In this document: piece after piece, positions 23,532 through 27,132 of the stretch | How positions within the stretch are numbered: position 1 is the first letter of the stretch | Layout: each line of letters opens with the position of its first letter | From: a virus | IMG/VR virus record: IMGVR_UViG_3300050821_001089 | Span: 1 to 27,132 of that record | DNA: 27,132 nt | Reading direction: 5' to 3' (one strand) | Position numbers and translations under genes: made by a program | The notes under the pieces: model-generated | Seen by the model: the letters and a program-made list of their open reading frames with translations, nothing else | What the model was told of the DNA's origin: nothing | Databases searched by the model: none

Positions 23532-26324
23532 TTAGAATATTCGCACAGCATAGATAGACCCTTGCCATGCATCGGCGCCGCCAATTTCATGCCACATAAT
23601 AAAGGCCATAAGATACAGTGTTGTATTAGTCGTACAGTTGAAATTGACAGTTGGTGTGGTCAGTGTAGGTTGTATTACATCACTTGATTTATTTGTCGAA
23701 AACCAACATGCGGTTGCCCCTATTCCAAAGAGACTTCCACCAAAGCCACCGACTAGTGTTCCATTTGCTGGAGTTGAAGAAGTAGAAACCTCTATTCCAC
23801 ATCCTGATACGTTTGCGGTTGAAGATGGTGGAATCAGCCACAAGCCAGGACATGCAGCAGCAGAAACTAACCAATATCCTGGTGTAAGAGTAATTGAACA
23901 TATTTGACTATAAACACCTTGACTGCCATAAGAAACACCAGTGCCATAATTTGCTATTACTTCACCAACCTGACCAGCAGATGCGCCTACTGTTCCAGTT
24001 TGATTTCCCCAAATAACATTGCCTTGGAATGTTGATGTAGGTTTAGTTAGGCCACCAGCATATAGACAATCATTATTAGATGTTGGAGTGAGAACAAGTG
24101 CTCCTGCTGGAGAAACTTGAATGTTAGGTGCCGATGAAATGGAAACTGTAGTACCATAAAGAACTTGGCTTGATGGAGCATTTGTAAGTCCAGCACCAGA
24201 ATATCCGCTAACTCCTGAATAACCACTAAAACCGCTGAAACCTGAATATCCAATAGAAGTATACCATTGCGACCCATCCCATTGTAATGAGGATATAGCA
24301 TATTGCCCAGACAATGTTTGCGTTGAAGTGCCGTTTATAGTGTGCGTTGCTCCACCAGAAATAGTTATAGTATTTACTGATACTTTCTTGTATATCTCGT
24401 AAGTCTGTCCAAAGTTTGGCGTAGCAGGTAAATTGAATATAAGATTGCCTGATGTGCTATCACCAACAATGACCATATCAGTCGTAGCCAATGTATAGTT
24501 AGCCGTCTTGGTTTGTGGCGTAAGTTCAAGCGAGCCTATTTGAGCGTTAGACGCCGAAATTACCGATGTCCAAGTGTTGTTAGCTAAAAGATATGACGGA
24601 GGATTACCGCTAATTTGGAAGACAGTAGGAGCATTCACTACACCTGCCGCCGAGGCTGAGAAGGTTTGGATTTGTTGCCAGGCTCCAGACGCAGCAAGGA
24701 ACATATCAGCAAAACCATCACCAATGGCTGGAGCTGGAACGAGTCCTGCCATTGGGGTTTCAATATTGTATAACTGGAAATATTGGACGAAGATTTTTAC
24801 GCTTGGGTTGAGTTGAAATCTGTAATACCTATATCCAGTGGTATTTGAGAAAGTTGAAGTCATATTGACGGTTGTTGGAAGCGACGTTGGAGGGTAAATC
24901 ACCGTTATGCCTGTTTGTATGGTTGTGTAAGTCACATTGTCATGTGAGCCATCTACTTCCCACACGCCTGTAACTGTTAGGGCTCCATTGTTATAATTTC
25001 CAGCACGTGACACGAATTGGTCACATACTACGTTTGCTCCACTACCAAAATCAACTATGAATTGCCCGAGCGAACTTCCACCTTCATCGGTTGATGTATT
25101 CACATTATCAAATAAGTGCCAAGGATTTGGAAAGTTTGTTCCCGCTATGATATCATATGGACTTGGTGTAGTCGCTGATGTCATAACTGGAACAAGACCA
25201 ATTGGAGCACTTCCGTTAGTATCACCAACAAAGTTTGGAATAGTGGACCATTGACCGTCAGCATTTAGAAAATAATTTCCAGCAGATATTTCCGCTACAG
25301 TCGCAGCAGGAACTGAACCACTTATGCTATAATACCATTGTGTTCCATCCCATTGAAGCGACGTTGAATTGTATTGGTTATTCAGAGTAACTGAAGATAA
25401 TCCACTGATAGTCTGTAGATTTCCTGCTGAAATTGTAATTGAGTTTGTGAGACTCTTTTTATATATTTCGTAGGTTTGACCGTAATTCGGAACTAATGGA
25501 AGGTTAAAGGTTATATTTCCATTGGTGCTATCACCAACAATAACCATATCAGTTGTGAGAATATTATAATTAGTAGTCTTTGTCTGAGTACCATATTCAA
25601 GAGAACCAATCTGAACATTATTTGCCGATATATTATTAGACCATATACCATTAGATTGTAAATAATACGGAGAGCCAGAAGTTTGTGCTGTTGTTGGTCC
25701 TGGAACAGCGCCTGAAATATTTACAGAAAAGAGGTTGGCGCTTCCGCCAGAACCAGAGAATCCTGATATACCCTGGCTGCCGCTAAATCCTGACACGCCA
25801 CTGAAACCTGAGAATCCGCTCGTTCCACTAACTCCATTACTTCCTGTTCCTCCTGAATATCCAGATACCCCGCTAAATCCAGAAGTACCACTTACTCCGT
25901 TAGAACCAGTTCCTCCAGAAACACCACTGAAACCTGAGAATCCAGACGTTCCAGAAACACCATTGCTTCCTATAGTTCCATTTGTTCCAGAGAATCCACT
26001 AAAGCCTGATATACCAGAGGTTCCAGAATAACCAGAGAATCCTGAAGTTCCACTAAAACCACTTACTCCACTAAAGCCAGAAAATCCAGATATTCCTTGA
26101 CTACCAGTCGCTCCACTAAAGCCAGAATATCCACTAAATCCTGATGCTCCTGCTCCTCCAGCAGAACCAGAAAGAGCGATCTGTGAAACACTTCCCGCTC
26201 CATTCAATAGATATAAATTGCCGTCATTTTTATAATATAAAATAACTTCGCTGGTTAATGGAGGAGTATTTGGAGTTGAACTCATTCCATTGAAGATAAC
26301 GCCACCATCATTGAAACCAGCCAT
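23532..26324 (-). CDS. collagen-like tail fibre or adhesin with discoidin-like domain
   Basis: 930 aa from ATG 26324, which has AGAGGG five bases upstream; a GTG at 26330 lies inside that ribosome site and is less likely. An N-terminal 50 residues (LTSEVILYYKNDGNLYLLNG) resemble fibre attachment ends. Residues about 55-195 are Gly-x-Ser/Thr triplets without proline, probably a trimeric triple helix. Two duplicated 120-residue units follow (about 215-334 and 571-691), each with TTDMVIVGDST, GQTYEIYKK and SLQWDG. Between them, about 391-521, is an F5/8-type C (discoidin/CBM32) fold: PWHLFDN, GQFIVDFGSG, GVWEVDGSHDNVTY, GYRYYRFQL, a likely sugar binder. A second short collagen patch is near 692-710. 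The last 170 residues are a beta-rich tip (PGYWLVSAA, TNTTLYLMAF). Receptor binding is the inferred role. Confidence 0.85.
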   Translation of the reverse strand: MAGFNDGGVIFNGMSSTPNTPPLTSEVILYYKNDGNLYLLNGAGSVSQIALSGSAGGAGASGFSGYSGFSGATGSQGISGFSGFSGVSGFSGTSGFSGYSGTSGISGFSGFSGTNGTIGSNGVSGTSGFSGFSGVSGGTGSNGVSGTSGFSGVSGYSGGTGSNGVSGTSGFSGFSGVSGFSGSQGISGFSGSGGSANLFSVNISGAVPGPTTAQTSGSPYYLQSNGIWSNNISANNVQIGSLEYGTQTKTTNYNILTTDMVIVGDSTNGNITFNLPLVPNYGQTYEIYKKSLTNSITISAGNLQTISGLSSVTLNNQYNSTSLQWDGTQWYYSISGSVPAATVAEISAGNYFLNADGQWSTIPNFVGDTNGSAPIGLVPVMTSATTPSPYDIIAGTNFPNPWHLFDNVNTSTDEGGSSLGQFIVDFGSGANVVCDQFVSRAGNYNNGALTVTGVWEVDGSHDNVTYTTIQTGITVIYPPTSLPTTVNMTSTFSNTTGYRYYRFQLNPSVKIFVQYFQLYNIETPMAGLVPAPAIGDGFADMFLAASGAWQQIQTFSASAAGVVNAPTVFQISGNPPSYLLANNTWTSVISASNAQIGSLELTPQTKTANYTLATTDMVIVGDSTSGNLIFNLPATPNFGQTYEIYKKVSVNTITISGGATHTINGTSTQTLSGQYAISSLQWDGSQWYTSIGYSGFSGFSGYSGVSGYSGAGLTNAPSSQVLYGTTVSISSAPNIQVSPAGALVLTPTSNNDCLYAGGLTKPTSTFQGNVIWGNQTGTVGASAGQVGEVIANYGTGVSYGSQGVYSQICSITLTPGYWLVSAAACPGLWLIPPSSTANVSGCGIEVSTSSTPANGTLVGGFGGSLFGIGATACWFSTNKSSDVIQPTLTTPTVNFNCTTNTTLYLMAFIMWHEIGGADAWQGSIYAVRIF
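24252..24614 (-). repeat. second copy of the duplicated fibre unit
   Basis: This encodes a 121-residue copy containing L-L-A-N-N-T-W, TTDMVIVGDSTSGN, GQTYEIYKK, TITISGG and SLQWDGSQW. It matches 25323-25682 residue for residue at many positions in the protein. The stretch with a nucleotide-level match is shorter. Confidence 0.8.
25323..25682 (-). repeat. first copy of the duplicated fibre unit
   Basis: This encodes the 120-residue partner of 24252-24614 (QSNGIW, TTDMVIVGDSTNGN, GQTYEIYKK, SITISAG, SLQWDGTQW). The two copies flank the discoidin-like domain, which may therefore have been inserted into, or captured between, duplicated units. Confidence 0.8.
25740..26162 (-). repeat. collagen-like coding repeat
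   Basis: About 47 Gly-x-y triplets, mainly GFS, GVS, GTS and GYS. A larger 20-22-residue unit with TGSNGVSGTSGFSG and a S-G-V-S-G or similar end occurs three times in tandem with small changes. There is no proline, unlike vertebrate collagen. The near-identical units make length change by slippage or recombination likely. The plus-strand complement is a proline-rich open frame without biological support. Confidence 0.9.
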
Positions 26325-26355
26325 TGACACCCTCTTTTATAAAGTTTTCTAATGG

Positions 26356-26363
26356 TATTTATA
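26356..26363 (-). promoter_or_regulatory. T4-type late promoter box before the fibre gene
   Basis: Exact TATAAATA on the minus strand, about 32 nt before the fibre ATG at 26324 and followed by TTTATAAAAGAGGG. It is back to back with the plus-strand box at 26374-26381. Confidence 0.65.
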
Positions 26364-26373
26364 TGAAAATCCA

Positions 26374-26381
26374 CATAAATA
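26374..26381 (+). promoter_or_regulatory. probable late promoter for the plus-strand pair
   Basis: CATAAATA, one base off the late consensus, 17 nt before the ATG at 26399, with GAGG close to the start. The leader would be very short (about 10-12 nt), so the assignment is moderate. Confidence 0.45.
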
Positions 26382-26398
26382 GAATTGAGGATTTATAA

Positions 26399-26731
26399 AT
26401 GGCCAGATATGAGAAGACAGTTGCTGGTTTTGATTATGTATTCGCAATAACCATTCCAACTGGTTCTTTTGTTACAGTTTTTAGTTTATTAACATCTGCC
26501 CAACAATCTATAGTGCTCGGTAATACCGCCGAGTTCAACCTTCTTGATGGTTATGTAGTGTCATATCAAGGGCCATGGCAAGCATCACGATTGCATCTCA
26601 ATGCAGGAACAGAAACTGTCATGACTAATGAAAAGTATTGTAGCCCAGTTGAAGGCTGGCCAACCTTCGTAACATGTTCAGCATCTGTGCCTACGGCCGC
26701 TATCGTACGTATATTCGTTTGCGGAGGCTAA
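26399..26731 (+). CDS. unknown 110-aa protein
   Basis: A small, mainly beta-rich protein with no charged coiled coil: DYVFAITIPTGSFVTVFSLL near 12-31, then LLDGYVVSYQGPWQASRLHL and TAAIVRIFVCGG at the end. Three cysteines (81, 93, 108), no lipobox, no signal peptide. It resembles small virion decoration or fibre-associated proteins only in general character, so no function is named. It diverges from the fibre gene, with ATG at 26399 after GAGG, and ends 6 nt before the HNH gene, so the two are co-transcribed. Whether it is structural or part of a mobile pair is open. Confidence 0.75.
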   Translation: MARYEKTVAGFDYVFAITIPTGSFVTVFSLLTSAQQSIVLGNTAEFNLLDGYVVSYQGPWQASRLHLNAGTETVMTNEKYCSPVEGWPTFVTCSASVPTAAIVRIFVCGG

Positions 26732-26737
26732 TAAACT

Positions 26738-27106
26738 ATGTTTTTATCTAGGCTTCATGGGCTTATTAGAGAACATATAATAAAACCTTTAACTCGTTCA
26801 GGAAGATGGAGGACAGTTCGTAAAGACTTTTTAGAAGCCCATCCAACATGTGCTGCATGTGGTGGGACCAAGTGGTTGAATGTCCATCATAAAATGCCTT
26901 TCCATGACGAACCAGAAAAAGAATTAGACCCTAATAATCTTATAACATTATGTATGGGTAAAAATGAATGTCATCTCAAAATAGGGCACGGAAACAACTT
27001 CAAGTGCTTCAATGACAAAGTTACGGAGATGGCCAAAGAGGATTTAGAACATCCAGAAAAACGCGGTTTATTAGAAGAACAAGCTAAAGAAAATAAGAAG
27101 TGTTAA
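26738..27106 (+). CDS. HNH endonuclease
   Basis: 122 aa. Residues 20-37 are a basic lead (SGRWRTVRKDFLEAHPT). The HNH fold follows: C38-x2-C41, the VHHKMP segment with H50-H51, N67 in DPNNLITLC, then C72, C78-H79 and H84. The zinc-binding C-x2-C and late Cys/His support an intact beta-beta-alpha-metal nuclease. The tail is charged and helical. GGAGG lies about 10 nt before the ATG. It follows the 110-aa gene by 6 nt. In phages such short HNH proteins are either homing nucleases or packaging partners; here, away from the terminase and next to other mobile nucleases, a homing role is more likely. The end at 27106 is complete; the last 26 bases of the window hold no visible feature. Confidence 0.88.
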   Translation: MFLSRLHGLIREHIIKPLTRSGRWRTVRKDFLEAHPTCAACGGTKWLNVHHKMPFHDEPEKELDPNNLITLCMGKNECHLKIGHGNNFKCFNDKVTEMAKEDLEHPEKRGLLEEQAKENKKC

Positions 27107-27132
27107 ACTAATTATCAATATGTAACTTGGCT

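Noticed and set aside
25735-26031. Plus-strand proline-rich open frame of 98 aa
   Set aside because: It is the reverse complement of the Gly-x-Ser collagen coding repeat; the repeat removes stops on both strands. It has no ribosome site or context.
25740-26162. Repeated units that could suggest a CRISPR array
   Set aside because: Repeats are multiples of three, directly adjacent, imperfect and translate to collagen-like triplets. There are no constant repeat and unique spacer blocks.
26325-26330. GTG at 26330 as the fibre start
   Set aside because: It overlaps the AGAGGG ribosome site, while ATG at 26324 has the normal five-base spacing.

Overview
The window looks like part of the late structural region of a large contractile-tailed bacteriophage distantly related to T4. 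Nearly all genes lie on the minus strand. Read in that direction they follow the T4 order for genes 13, 14, 15, 16, 17, 18 and 19 (neck, neck, tail completion, small terminase, large terminase, sheath, tube). Next come a tail-assembly chaperone, two tape-measure-like proteins and baseplate genes resembling 48/54, 53 and 27. The DNA is AT-rich. Exact T4-type late promoter boxes (TATAAATA) precede several structural genes. The host cannot be named from the sequence; no rRNA, tRNA or bacterial housekeeping gene was seen.

Right end to left end: a short plus-strand unit (an unknown 110-aa protein and an HNH endonuclease, 26399-27106) diverges from a 930-aa fibre with proline-free collagen-like repeats and a discoidin-like domain. 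An unknown 184-aa gene and a gp13-like neck protein follow. Two plus-strand endonuclease genes (GIY-YIG and Vsr/DUF559-like) separate the gp13-like and gp14-like genes. After gp14-like come an unknown 157-aa gene, gp15-like, the small terminase, the large terminase in two pieces, sheath and tube, ending at a clear terminator (10655-10686). A separate sigma70-type promoter then starts the chaperone, tape-measure and baseplate operon, which leaves the window inside a gp27-like hub gene.

The three most striking items are these. (1) The large terminase is a fractured gene. Its Walker A P-loop is cut between Lys and Thr by a naturally split intein with an unusually short N-part (36 residues) and long C-part (122 residues). 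A free-standing zinc-finger, Vsr-like homing endonuclease gene lies between the halves. This matches the arrangement known for environmental split-intein genes and the AceL-TerL intein class. (2) The chaperone gene ends in an in-frame T TTT TTT slippery heptamer, followed 9 nt later by a stem-loop. A -1 shift there would fuse it to the next 85-aa frame, a lambda G/GT-type arrangement in a T4-like setting. (3) Two adjacent tape-measure-like proteins share N-terminal and C-terminal signatures, suggesting tandem duplication.

The genes together would build the neck, the packaging motor, and the contractile sheath, tube and baseplate. Five endonuclease- or intein-related elements have invaded this block. 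No gene-free stretch exceeds 120 bases.
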